DNA of 64,000 nt from Natrinema sp. SYSU A 869 (GCF_019879105.1 NZ_CP082249.1:1798001-1862000), one strand, 5' to 3'; shown: positions 35,499-44,384, numbered from the stretch's first letter. Made by a program: numbers and translations. The notes: a model not told the origin generated them from the letters alone.

Positions 35499-35977
35499 TC
35501 GATCGGAGTTCCCCGGTTCACTCTTGCTCGATTCGGCAAAGCTCGATACCGACCGTTTTAAACTCGGGTATTATATATTTCACTTCGACTGAGAGATCGA
35601 AAATCGAGGGGCCGACTCTGAACGGATTGCGAAACCGATTGAACGTCCAGAAGAGACGCTTTCAGTCCGAAATACGGGACAAGATCGGCTCGCGTCGAAA
35701 CGGGATCCTGATAGGCATGATCGGCTTTAGTGTGCGATATCGACCGCGTTAGACAGTGGCGAGAAAGAGTGATGTCCAAAACAGTTCGAGCCATATATGT
35801 ATGATATTTATTTAAGTTCCATATAGACAGCTATCGGACACTTCCGGAGACGCCTGAGATCGAGGAATCCATGTGGCTCAGTGCATCCAAGCGGCCCCAA
35901 ACGAGCAAGCGGAATCGCGTCGCTCGAGACGGGAGCGAACGGTACACCTTTTTGATCGGTGGCCGTGACCATGGGCC
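35499..35977. other. 479-base intergenic region
   Basis: No gene is supported. AT-rich patches stand at 35565-35580 and 35793-35825. A minus-strand frame of 78 codons (35558-35794) has a promoter-like TTAAATA upstream, but its product resembles nothing I know. Bases 35946-35957 (ACACCTTTTTGA) could serve as the promoter of the enoyl-CoA hydratase gene. Confidence 0.5.
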
Positions 35978-36775
35978 ATGGACGACTCACTGGACACCGT
36001 CTCGGTATCGTTCGACGAGGAACGCGGCATCGGCACGCTCACGATGAACCGCCCGGACGCGTTGAACGCACTGAACGAGCAGCTCAGGGACGACATCATC
36101 GCGGGGCTCGAACTGCTCGAGGAGCGAAACGAGGAGAGCGACGGCGTCGCCCTACGAGCCGTCGTGCTCGAGGGGGCCGGCGAGAAGGCCTTCTGTGCGG
36201 GTGCGGATATCGGTGGCTTCTCCGCGGAGTCGGCCGGTGGCTCCTCGGCCCGCTCGCACTACGATTTCATCCGGGACTTCCCCGCCCCCGTCATCGCGAA
36301 GATCGACGGCTACTGTCTCGGCGGCGGCCTCGAGACCGCGCTAGCCTGTGATTTCCGGCTAGCCAGCGAGGGCTCGACGTTCGGCTTCCCCGAAGTGAAC
36401 CTCGGCATCCTCCCCGGTGCCGGCGGCGTCCAGTACGTCACGAAGCTGGCCGGTCCCGCCGTCGCGAAGGAACTGGCGATGACCGGCGAACACATCTCGG
36501 CTGCGCGAGCGGACGAAGAGGGAATCGTCAACCACGTCTACGCCGACGGTGAGTTCGAGGCAGAAGTCGACGCGTTCGTCACCGATCTGGCCGGCCAGGC
36601 ACCGCTAGCGATTCAGGCGATCAAGCAGTCCGCAGATATGGCGGTTCACTCCGGGCTCGAGGAGGGGCTGGAATACGACCGCCAACTCTTCGAAGGGCTC
36701 CTCCAGACTGAGGACCACGCTGAGGGCGCGGCGGCGTTCTCCGAGGACCGCGAGCCCGAGTTCGAAGGGAAGTAA
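35978..36775 (+). CDS. enoyl-CoA hydratase/isomerase family protein
   Basis: A protein of 265 residues, normal for crotonases. The oxyanion-hole segments are KAFCAGADIGGF and GYCLGGGLETALACDFRLA. Both catalytic Glu appear to be present, in LASEGSTFG and in FPEVNLGILPGAGG. The C-terminal helical region with AIKQSADMAVHSGLEEGLEY is standard. It hydrates trans-2-enoyl-CoA in beta-oxidation. It is the first plus-strand gene of an acyl-CoA block; the dehydrogenase for the next step is encoded 300 bases on, in the opposite direction. Confidence 0.93.
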   Translation: MDDSLDTVSVSFDEERGIGTLTMNRPDALNALNEQLRDDIIAGLELLEERNEESDGVALRAVVLEGAGEKAFCAGADIGGFSAESAGGSSARSHYDFIRDFPAPVIAKIDGYCLGGGLETALACDFRLASEGSTFGFPEVNLGILPGAGGVQYVTKLAGPAVAKELAMTGEHISAARADEEGIVNHVYADGEFEAEVDAFVTDLAGQAPLAIQAIKQSADMAVHSGLEEGLEYDRQLFEGLLQTEDHAEGAAAFSEDREPEFEGK

Positions 36776-37092
36776 CCGGACAAGGCGGACGACCTCTGCC
36801 TCACTCCGGACTGGTTTTTGACGTACGGTGGCGCGCGCTGTTTCGCGGCGAACCGACGGTGAGCCGCGGATCGACGTTGTGCGAGGAGATGAGCGAGCGA
36901 CTCTGGAGCGAGCGTTAGCGCGGAACCTCCGGTCCCGCGCTAACGCTCCCTCCTTTCAGTCAGTCGCTCATCCCTCGCGCAGTGTCATCGATCGACCTTC
37001 CTACCGCTCTGGCCAATCGACAGCGTGCGCCACCGCATACCGGTTCGTCGGTCCGAAACGGAAGAGGTTCGTAAGGTGAAAAAGCCGATCCG
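36776..37092. repeat. intergenic hairpin and dispersed repeat
   Basis: Between two convergent genes. GAGCGTTAGCGCGGAACC (36910-36927) pairs with 36931-36948 over 18 positions with one mismatch and a three-base loop. Outer arms GATGAGCGA at 36888-36896 and its complement at 36964-36972 extend the palindrome. Bases 36850-36914 resemble 58544-58604. It may act as a bidirectional terminator or be a non-coding palindromic repeat element. Confidence 0.75.
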
Positions 37093-37830
37093 TCAGTCCC
37101 ACTCTTCGCCGATGCCGCGCAGCGAGAACGGGCCGACTGGGAGGTTGTACCCCTCCTCGAGCGCTTTGTCGACCTGCGCTTCCGTCGCGATGCCCTCATC
37201 GACGATTTTCTGGGCCTCCTCGCGCATCGCCGCGTGACAGCGGTTGGCAAGGAAGCCGTAGGAGCCTGGAGCATCGTCGATGGTGACGCTGGTCTTCCCA
37301 AGTTCTTCGACGAGTTCCTCTGCCCGCTCGATGACGGCCTCGTCGGTCTGTGGGGCCTGGACGATCTCGACCATCGACATCACTGGGACCGGATTGAAGA
37401 AGTGCGTGACGGCGACGCGCGAGGGGTCGGAGACGCCGTTTGCGATCGACGTCACCGAAAAGCCGCTGGTGTTCGAGTACAGCGGCTGCTCGTCCGTCAC
37501 CTCGTCTAAGTCGCGGAAGACCTGGCCCTTGATCGCGAGATCCTCCGTGACGGCCTCGATAACGAACTCGGTCCCGTTCGTCGCCTCGTCGAGGTCCGTC
37601 GTGAACGTCACCCGCTCGAGGACCTCCGCTTTCTCGTCCTCGGAGAGATAGCCTCCCTCGACGGCGTCCTCGAGGCCATAGTTGCCCGATATGAGTCGTT
37701 CGCGGGCCTCTTCGGCCAGTTCCTCGTTGATCTCGCGGACGGTCACCTCGTAGCCGTTCCGTGCGAGTACCTGTGCGATACCAGCACCCATGATGCCGCC
37801 GCCGACGACGGCAGCACTTTCTCGTGCCAT
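37093..37830 (-). CDS. 3-hydroxyacyl-CoA dehydrogenase, short form
   Basis: ATG 37830 gives 245 residues. VVGGGIMGAGIAQVLARNGY is the NAD site with Glu (REINEE) after the second strand, which selects NAD. VTHFFNPVPVMSMVEIV carries the catalytic His, and VEI its Glu partner region; APGSYGFLANR corresponds to the PGFVxNR segment. The chain ends at NLPVGPFSLRGIGEEWD, about 40 residues earlier than usual forms (near 285), so the last part of the C-terminal dimer domain is missing. No downstream frame restores it. It is divergent from the R2lox gene and converges on the hydratase gene. Confidence 0.9.
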   Translation of the reverse strand: MARESAAVVGGGIMGAGIAQVLARNGYEVTVREINEELAEEARERLISGNYGLEDAVEGGYLSEDEKAEVLERVTFTTDLDEATNGTEFVIEAVTEDLAIKGQVFRDLDEVTDEQPLYSNTSGFSVTSIANGVSDPSRVAVTHFFNPVPVMSMVEIVQAPQTDEAVIERAEELVEELGKTSVTIDDAPGSYGFLANRCHAAMREEAQKIVDEGIATEAQVDKALEEGYNLPVGPFSLRGIGEEWD

Positions 37831-37916
37831 GCCAGCATCCTTCACGGGTATCGACTTAGTTCTTATCGAGATTCGAGACTCTGCCGCCAGCCGCCCGTAC
37901 CCGACAGCCACCGTAC

Positions 37917-37924
37917 ATTTAATA
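37917..37924 (+). promoter_or_regulatory. TATA box of the R2lox gene
   Basis: ATTTAATA lies about 27 bases before ATG 37947, fitting a leaderless promoter. It stands in the 116-base divergent region shared with the 3-hydroxyacyl-CoA dehydrogenase gene. Confidence 0.6.
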
Positions 37925-37946
37925 CTCGAGTCGTCGTTCTTGTGAT

Positions 37947-38879
37947 ATGGCAACGGAGTACACGCCGACTGAGATGATGGATCGGGAGTCCAGATCGAAC
38001 CGCTACTACCGCAACGCGGTCGAGCGCCACTGGGATCCCGGCGAGATCGACCTCGAGAGAGACGTCGAGAACCTGCTGGCACATATCGATGCGTCAGACG
38101 AATACGACCGAGAATCCTGGTACGGAACGCTCAACGGCATCGCGAAGTTCGGAGCGGGCGAGGACGCGGTCACCGAGGACCTCGCGCCGCTGGGGGCCGT
38201 CCTCGATGACATCGACGATCAGCTGTTTCTGACGACACAGATGTACGAGGAGGCCAAACACGCGGACTTCTTCGATCGCTACTGGCGGGAAGTCATCTGG
38301 ACTGTCGAAGACGAACTGGGCTGGGACCGATCGAATCCCCGCCATGAGCGATGGTTCAACGACCCGTACATCGAACTGTTCGACCGCAACCGGACGGCGC
38401 AGTTCCGGCTGCTCGAGGAGGACACCCCCGAAAACCGGGCGAACGCCTACTGTCACTACCACCTCACGGTCGAGGGAATCCTCGCCCAGACGGGCTACTA
38501 CGGGATGCAGACCTCCTACGGCGGCGAGTTCGAGGGGCTTCCGCATCTTCCGGGGCTTGTCCAGGGCTTTACGAAGATCCGCAGCGACGAGGGTCGCCAC
38601 GTTGGCTTCGGGATGAACCAACTCAAGAAGCTCATCGCTGAGGGGGTCGATCCCGAACTCATCCGGGAGACGGTCGAGGACCTCGTCCCGCTCGTGCAGG
38701 GAATCACCGAGGACAACCGGTACCAGCCTGACGATCCCGAGGAGCGCGTCGGCTTAGCAGACGGGAAGCTGGCCGAATACGCAGTCGAGAAACATACCGA
38801 CCGAATGCGACAGATCACGGACGCCACGGCGGACATTCCGGACGTCGATGAGTTGGTGGCGCTCGAGGGCGACGACTGA
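37947..38879 (+). CDS. R2-like ligand-binding oxidase (R2lox)
   Basis: A protein of 310 residues of the ferritin-like fold. All dimetal ligands of the R2lox group can be placed: Glu72 (GEDAV), Glu102 and His105 (EEAKH), Glu176 (LTVEG), Glu215 and His218 (DEGRH). Val75 and Tyr171 occupy the positions of the Tyr-Val ether cross-link that marks R2lox off from ribonucleotide reductase R2. R2lox proteins assemble a Mn/Fe centre, bind a long-chain fatty acid at it and activate oxygen; the natural reaction is unknown. Here the gene is divergent from a 3-hydroxyacyl-CoA dehydrogenase and 82 bases ahead of a racemase-like gene, which suggests an acyl or lipid substrate. Confidence 0.92.
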   Translation: MATEYTPTEMMDRESRSNRYYRNAVERHWDPGEIDLERDVENLLAHIDASDEYDRESWYGTLNGIAKFGAGEDAVTEDLAPLGAVLDDIDDQLFLTTQMYEEAKHADFFDRYWREVIWTVEDELGWDRSNPRHERWFNDPYIELFDRNRTAQFRLLEEDTPENRANAYCHYHLTVEGILAQTGYYGMQTSYGGEFEGLPHLPGLVQGFTKIRSDEGRHVGFGMNQLKKLIAEGVDPELIRETVEDLVPLVQGITEDNRYQPDDPEERVGLADGKLAEYAVEKHTDRMRQITDATADIPDVDELVALEGDD

Positions 38880-38961
38880 GGGGAAACGGACGCACCGCCG
38901 TCCGTGTCCGCCGGATGATCGGTGACAGTACACTTTTGATACCCGAACGGGACGTGATACC

Positions 38962-40125
38962 ATGCAGCTCGATTCGGTTCGAATACTCGATCTCTCGCGC
39001 CTGCTACCGGGGCCGTACGCGACGCAACTGCTCGCCGACGCAGGTGCCGACGTGGTGAAAGTGGAGGACACCGACACGGGCGATTACGCCCGCCACACGC
39101 CGCCGATGACCGAGCGCGACGTCGGCGCACTGTTCGACAGCGTCAATCGCGGCAAGCGGAGCATCGCGCTCGACCTGAAATCGGGGGCGGGGCGGACCGC
39201 CTTCTACCGACTTGTCGAAGAGGCAGACGTCGTCTTCGAGCAGTTTCGGCCCGGTGTCGCAGAGCGCCTCGAGATCGACTATGAGACGCTCACGGAATAC
39301 AACGAGGACCTCGTCTACTGCTCGCTGTCGGGCTACGGCCAGACGGGCCCGGACGCCGAGCGCGCGGGTCACGACCTCAACTACATCGGTGTTGCGGGTC
39401 TGCTGGATATGACCCGCGAGAACGAGTCGATGGCCCCACAGATCCCGGGTTACCAGATCGGCGACCTCGGCGGCGGCCTGTTCGCCGCCTTCTCAATCGT
39501 CGGTGGCCTCCTGTCTCGCGAACTGGGCAACGGCGGCGAGTACGTCGACGTGGCCATGACCGATGTAGTCGCCTCCTTCTCGCAGGCGATTTCCTTCGAG
39601 GCGCTGACCGGCGACGATCCGCGACCGGGTGAGACGGCACTTACCGGAAAATTCCCCTGGTACGACGTCTACGAGACCGCCGGTGGGCGATACGTGACCC
39701 TCGCCGCACTCGAGCCGAAGTTCTGGACCGCCTTCTGCGAGGAGGTCGGCCGGGAGGAACTCCTCGACGCTCACGGCACCGACGACCCGGCCGAACTGGC
39801 GGCCGTCCGCGAGGAACTCGAGGCGCTGTTCGCGAGCCGCTCGAGAGATGCGTGGCTCGAGGACCTGAGCGACGAGACGATGGTCGGACCGGTGTGTACG
39901 CCGGCCGAGACCGTCGAACACCCACAGCTCGAGGCCCGCGAGTTGATCGAGCGGCCGGACGACGCGCCGCCGCGGGTCGGCTTCCCCGCGATGGGAACGA
40001 ACGCCCCGGAGAGCCGCGACGAGTCGGTACCGGAGCACGGGGAGCATACCGACGAACTGCTCGCGTCGGTCGGGTACGACGAGAGCGAGCGGGACGCCCT
40101 CCGCGAGTCGGGGGCCGTCCGCTGA
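38962..40125 (+). CDS. alpha-methylacyl-CoA racemase-like protein (CoA-transferase family III fold)
   Basis: A protein of 387 residues. LDLSRLLPGPYATQLLADAG and VVKVEDTDTGDYAR start the family III CoA-transferase fold. The residues expected in alpha-methylacyl-CoA racemases appear: His137 in AGHDLNYIGVAG, Asp168 in YQIGDLGGG and Glu251 in LAALEPKFW. True CoA-transferases have a nucleophilic Asp here and lack this His, so a racemase is favoured. Such enzymes invert 2-methyl-branched acyl-CoAs so that beta-oxidation of isoprenoid chains can continue. The gene is preceded by TGATACC direct repeats at 38937 and 38955. Confidence 0.85.
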   Translation: MQLDSVRILDLSRLLPGPYATQLLADAGADVVKVEDTDTGDYARHTPPMTERDVGALFDSVNRGKRSIALDLKSGAGRTAFYRLVEEADVVFEQFRPGVAERLEIDYETLTEYNEDLVYCSLSGYGQTGPDAERAGHDLNYIGVAGLLDMTRENESMAPQIPGYQIGDLGGGLFAAFSIVGGLLSRELGNGGEYVDVAMTDVVASFSQAISFEALTGDDPRPGETALTGKFPWYDVYETAGGRYVTLAALEPKFWTAFCEEVGREELLDAHGTDDPAELAAVREELEALFASRSRDAWLEDLSDETMVGPVCTPAETVEHPQLEARELIERPDDAPPRVGFPAMGTNAPESRDESVPEHGEHTDELLASVGYDESERDALRESGAVR

Positions 40126-40198
40126 GAGCCGTTCGGTCGGGAGGGCGGCGTACGCACCCTAAATCATAAGGTACTGGACGAAATCAGTGGAGACGACT

Positions 40199-41839
40199 AT
40201 GATGGGTGTCGAGTTAACACTTGACAAGATACTCGAGCGGGCGGTCGACCTGTTCCCCGACCGGGAACTGGTGACGAAACTGCCCGACGGGAGCACGCAC
40301 CGGTATACGTACGCTGACGCGTACGGACGGATCAACCAACTCGCGGGCGCGCTTGACGACCTCGGTCTCGAGGCCGGCGACCGGGTCGGCGTCGTCGCGA
40401 CGAACCACTACCGCCACTTCGAACTCTACTTCGGCCCGGCGTGTTCGGGGCGGTCGATCCACATGTGCAACATGCGGCTGCCCGACCACCACTTCGTTCA
40501 CACGGTCGAGGACGCCGAGGATCGGGTGATCTTCGTCGATCCAGAACTCATCGAGAAAGTCGAAGCTAACGCCGACGACCTCGAGACGGTCGAGCAGTAC
40601 GTCGTCCTCGACGACGAGGTGCCCGAGACGAGTCTCGAGCCGGTGACGGACTACGAGTCGTTGCTCTCCGGCCAGTCGACCGAGTACGAGTGGCCAGACA
40701 TCGACGAGGATGCGGAGTACGGCATGTGTCACACCTCGGGGACCACGGGGCTGCCGAAGGGTGTCCCCTACTCCCACCGGGCGATGTACCTCCATAGCAT
40801 CATGTGCGGCCATACGGATGCCAATGGGATCGGCGAGGACGACGTCGTCCTGCCGGTGGTTCCGATGTTCCACGCCAACGGCTGGGGGACACCCTACGCC
40901 GCGACGTTCGTCGGCGCGAAACAAGTCTTCCCCTCGGTCCAAACCGATCCCGAATCGATCGCCCGCCTGATCGACGAGGAGGACGTGACGTTCTCAGCGG
41001 CGGTGCCGACCATCTGGCTCGAGATGGCCGAATTCTTAGACGAGAATCCCGAGGTCGATATCTCGAACATCGACCGGCTGACGGTCGGCGGCTCCGCGCC
41101 GCCCGAGTCGCTCATCCGGACGTACGACGAGAAGTACGACGCGCCGATCATTCAGGGGTGGGGGATGACCGAGACCTCACCGCTCGGTACGCTCAGCACA
41201 CTCCGCACGGAGGTCGCCGACCTCCCGAAGGACGAGCAGTACGAGTACCGCGCGAAGGCCGGCCTTCCCGTCCCGGGGATGCAGACGCGGATCATCGACG
41301 ACGACGGCGAGGCGGTGCCCGCCGACGGGGAGACGATGGGCGAGTTGCAGGTTCGCAGCCCCTGGGTAACCGACCACTATCACAACCGGCCCGAGGAGAA
41401 CGAGCAGGCGTTCACCGAGGACGGCTACCTCCGGACCGGCGACATCGCTACCCGCGACGAGGTGGGCTACGTCGACGTCGTCGACCGCGATAAGGACGTG
41501 ATCAAGTCCGGCGGCGAGTGGATCTCCTCGGTGCAACTCGAGAACGAACTCATGGCCCACGAGGACGTCAGCGAGGCGACGGTCATCGCGGTCGAGCACG
41601 AGCGCTGGCAGGAGCGACCCATGGCGATCGCGGTTCCGCGAGATGGGGCCGAACTCACCGCGGACGACCTCGAGGCCCACCTCGGCGAGACGTTCCCCTC
41701 GTGGTGGCTGCCCGACGTCTACGAGTTCATCGACGAGATTCCGAAGACATCCACCGGAAAGTTCGACAAGAAGACGCTCCGGGACCAGTTCGACGTGGTC
41801 CTCGAGGCCGAGGACGACGAATCGGCACCCCAGCAGTGA
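40199..41839 (+). CDS. AMP-forming acyl-CoA ligase
   Basis: ATG 40199 (or 40202) is preferred to GTG 40187; about 546 residues. The ATP site is TSGTTGLPKGVPYSHR (about 177-192), the acyl pocket region QGWGMTETSP, and the hinge YLRTGDIATRDEVGYVDVVD; the catalytic Lys is in TSTGKFDKK near the end. Full-length ANL-superfamily enzyme activating a carboxylic acid with ATP and CoA. Medium- to long-chain or branched acids are likely given its neighbours, but chain preference cannot be read. Follows the racemase-like gene in the same direction. Confidence 0.93.
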   Translation: MMGVELTLDKILERAVDLFPDRELVTKLPDGSTHRYTYADAYGRINQLAGALDDLGLEAGDRVGVVATNHYRHFELYFGPACSGRSIHMCNMRLPDHHFVHTVEDAEDRVIFVDPELIEKVEANADDLETVEQYVVLDDEVPETSLEPVTDYESLLSGQSTEYEWPDIDEDAEYGMCHTSGTTGLPKGVPYSHRAMYLHSIMCGHTDANGIGEDDVVLPVVPMFHANGWGTPYAATFVGAKQVFPSVQTDPESIARLIDEEDVTFSAAVPTIWLEMAEFLDENPEVDISNIDRLTVGGSAPPESLIRTYDEKYDAPIIQGWGMTETSPLGTLSTLRTEVADLPKDEQYEYRAKAGLPVPGMQTRIIDDDGEAVPADGETMGELQVRSPWVTDHYHNRPEENEQAFTEDGYLRTGDIATRDEVGYVDVVDRDKDVIKSGGEWISSVQLENELMAHEDVSEATVIAVEHERWQERPMAIAVPRDGAELTADDLEAHLGETFPSWWLPDVYEFIDEIPKTSTGKFDKKTLRDQFDVVLEAEDDESAPQQ

Positions 41840-41971
41840 GCGGTTCCGAGGATATATTTCAGTATGGTAGCAAACACCACAAGCGGCGTGCATTTCGACA
41901 CTGGGGAGACCGAGTCGATCCGCGACGGTCCTGACGAGTCGCGTTCATCAAGCATAGCGAGCTGATCCGAC

Positions 41972-43408
41972 ATGGTCACACACCTCACAGACACGACTGC
42001 CGCCGGGCTCGCGAGAGCGATTCGGGACGGCGAGTATACACCGACCGAGGTCGTCGACGCCACCCTCGAGCGCATCCACGAACGGAACGATCGGACGAAC
42101 GCCTTCATCACCGTCACGGACGACCTGGCCCGCGAGATGGCCGAAGAGGCCGAACGAGCGATCGCGGACGGCGAGCCGCTCGGGCCGCTCCACGGCGTCC
42201 CCGTCGCGATCAAGGACCTCGACGACGTCGAAGGGGTCCGGACGACCTCCGGCTCCCTGCTCTTCGAGGACCGCATCGCCGACTCGGATTCGCCGTTCGT
42301 CGCTCGGTTGAAGGCGGCGGGCGCGATCGTCGTCGGGAAGACGAACACGCCCGAGTTCGGGCTCGGGACGACGACCGACAACCGTATCGTCGGGCCGACG
42401 GGAACGCCGTTCAACCTCGACCGCGTCTCAGGCGGCTCGTCCGGCGGGGCCGGCGCGGCGCTCGCCGACGGGCTCGTACCGCTCGCACCAGGCTCGGACG
42501 CGGGCGGCTCGGTCCGGATTCCGGCGAGTTTCTGCGGCGTATACGGACTCAAGCCCACGCAGGGAGTGATCCCGAACGTCAGCCGGCCGAACGGGTTTGC
42601 GAGCCACACACCGTTTTCCACTGTGGGACCGATGGCACGGACGGTCGAAGACGCGGCCCTCTCGCTGGACGTGATGGCGGGGACCCATCCGCGCGATCCC
42701 TTCTCGGTCCCGAAGCGGAGCGAGTACCGCGCCGCCATCGACCGTCCCATCGACGAGCTGTCGATCGCCTACAGCCCGGATATGGGTACCTATCCCGTCG
42801 ATCCCGACGTGCGCGAGGTGCTCGACGACGCTGTCGCGGCGTTCGAGCGTGCCGGCGCGACCGTCGACGCGGTCGATCCGGCTCTAGGACACGATAACGA
42901 GGAGATACTGGATGCCTACTACGCGATGGCGACCGTCCGGTGGCAGTCGCTGCTGGACGGTCTCGAGAACGAGGGCTTCGACCCGCGAGGCGAGGATCGC
43001 GACCGCCTGCGGCCGTATCTCGTCGACCTTATCGTGGACGCCGACGAACCGACTACGCGGGAGTACAAGCGCGCGGACGTCGTTCGGACGCGGGTTCTCG
43101 ACGGGTTGGCGGAGCTCTTCGCGGAGTACGAACTCCTCGTGACGGCGACGGTGGGGACGACGCCGTTCCCCCACGGCGAGGAACCCGAGGCGATTGACGG
43201 CGTCGAGATCGAACCGCTCCGGGGCTGGGTGCTCACGCAGCCGTACAACCTCACCGGCCATCCGGCGGCCTCGATTCCGGCCGGCTCCGTCGACGGGCTC
43301 CCCGTCGGGATGCAGATCGCAGGCCGGCGACACGCCGACGATGAGGTTATCGCCGCCAGTGCCGCCCTCGAGCGCCAGCGGCCGTGGCGCGACGAGTATC
43401 CCGAGTGA
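41972..43408 (+). CDS. amidase signature family hydrolase
   Basis: A protein of 478 residues. The Ser-cis-Ser-Lys triad is visible: Lys81 in VAIKDLDD, the GGSSGG loop at about 154-159, and nucleophile Ser180 in SDAGGSVRIP. VVGKTNTPEFG is also typical. It lacks the GatA context (no gatB or gatC), so it is a catabolic amidase rather than the tRNA amidotransferase. It may release a carboxylic acid from an amide for the CoA ligase encoded just upstream (inference). Confidence 0.92.
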   Translation: MVTHLTDTTAAGLARAIRDGEYTPTEVVDATLERIHERNDRTNAFITVTDDLAREMAEEAERAIADGEPLGPLHGVPVAIKDLDDVEGVRTTSGSLLFEDRIADSDSPFVARLKAAGAIVVGKTNTPEFGLGTTTDNRIVGPTGTPFNLDRVSGGSSGGAGAALADGLVPLAPGSDAGGSVRIPASFCGVYGLKPTQGVIPNVSRPNGFASHTPFSTVGPMARTVEDAALSLDVMAGTHPRDPFSVPKRSEYRAAIDRPIDELSIAYSPDMGTYPVDPDVREVLDDAVAAFERAGATVDAVDPALGHDNEEILDAYYAMATVRWQSLLDGLENEGFDPRGEDRDRLRPYLVDLIVDADEPTTREYKRADVVRTRVLDGLAELFAEYELLVTATVGTTPFPHGEEPEAIDGVEIEPLRGWVLTQPYNLTGHPAASIPAGSVDGLPVGMQIAGRRHADDEVIAASAALERQRPWRDEYPE

Positions 43409-43438
43409 AAGTCGGCGACGGTCTCCCTTCGTCCGCGA

Positions 43439-44223
43439 TTAGAAGCTGAAGAGGTCGATTCCGCCGGTCACGCCGACTACCTGCCCGGTGACGTAGGAGG
43501 CCTGCTCCGAGCAGAGGTAGGTAACCATGTTTGCGACGTCTTCTTCCGTCCCGAGGTGGCGCATCGGGGTGGCCGCGGCGATGCGAGCGTAGTACTCATC
43601 GACGTTTTCTCGGAGTTCGTCGGGACTCATATCGGCCCAGTCGCCGACGACGATGTTGGGCGCGATGACGTTCGAGGTGACCCCCGATTGGGCCCCTCGA
43701 GGGCCATCGTTCGCCCGACGCCGATCATAGCGGCCTTCGTCGCGGAGTAGGAGAACTGGCCGAAGCCACCGTACCAGCCGGCCATCGAGGACATATTGAT
43801 GATCCGTCCCCAGCCTCGCTCGCACATTCGGGGGAACAGTTCCTTGCTGATGTTGTACGTCCCCGTCAGGTTGATTTCGACGTCGCGGTCCCAGATTCCG
43901 TCGTCGTAGTCGCCAATCCGCGAGCGCGCGTCGACCATCGCCGCGTTGTTGACGAGGATGTCCACGCCGCCGAAGGCGTCGCGAACCTCGGCCATCGAGT
44001 CAGCAACGTCCTCGCGATCGGTGAGGTCGCACTCGAGCGCCATCGCTTCACCGCTATCAGCGGTTTCGTTGATTTCGTCGGCGACCTCCGCCGCGCCGTC
44101 CGCGTCGACGTCGAGGACGACGACGTTCGCGCCCTCAGCCGCGAGGAGTCTGCAGTCGGCGCTTCCGATTCGACCGGCACCGCCGGTGACGACGGCAATC
44201 CTGTCCTGAATTCCGAGATCCAT
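43439..44223 (-). pseudogene. short-chain dehydrogenase/reductase, interrupted by a one-base frameshift
   Basis: From ATG 44223 the frame reads a standard SDR: VVTGGAGRIGSADCRLLAAE, VLVNNAAMVD, INMSSMAG with the catalytic Ser, and YSATKAA with Tyr and Lys. At the run of four C (plus strand, 43693-43696) the frame is lost; from there another frame continues smoothly as AQSGVTSNVIAPNIVVGDWA through GHLGTEEDVA-like sequence to TGGIDLFSF. Adding one base to the run restores 261 residues, the normal SDR length. Either a sequencing error or a recent loss. As an intact enzyme it would be a 3-hydroxyacyl-CoA or similar NAD(P) oxidoreductase of this block. Confidence 0.88.
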
Positions 44224-44384
44224 CTCCCGAGCAAATACTTCGGTATTTGACTTAACAATTGTGGGGCGGTAACGATGTTCGGATCGAGTCCCGACTCGGA
44301 TCACGCCGGAAAGAGTCCAGTACGGACGATCACGAATTTATGCACAACATCTATGATGAATCGCAAAATACTCAATCACACATC

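Noticed and set aside
35558-35794. Minus-strand frame of 78 codons with a promoter-like sequence upstream
   Set aside because: It reminded me of a transposase fragment, but I could name no family and the composition is not acidic; not supported without a search.
37831-38082. N-terminal extension of the 3-hydroxyacyl-CoA dehydrogenase
   Set aside because: The extension overlaps the divergent R2lox gene and its promoter; ATG 37830 begins the NAD-binding fold directly.
41840-41971. Extra small gene between CoA ligase and amidase
   Set aside because: No frame with a start and plausible composition was seen in these 132 bases.
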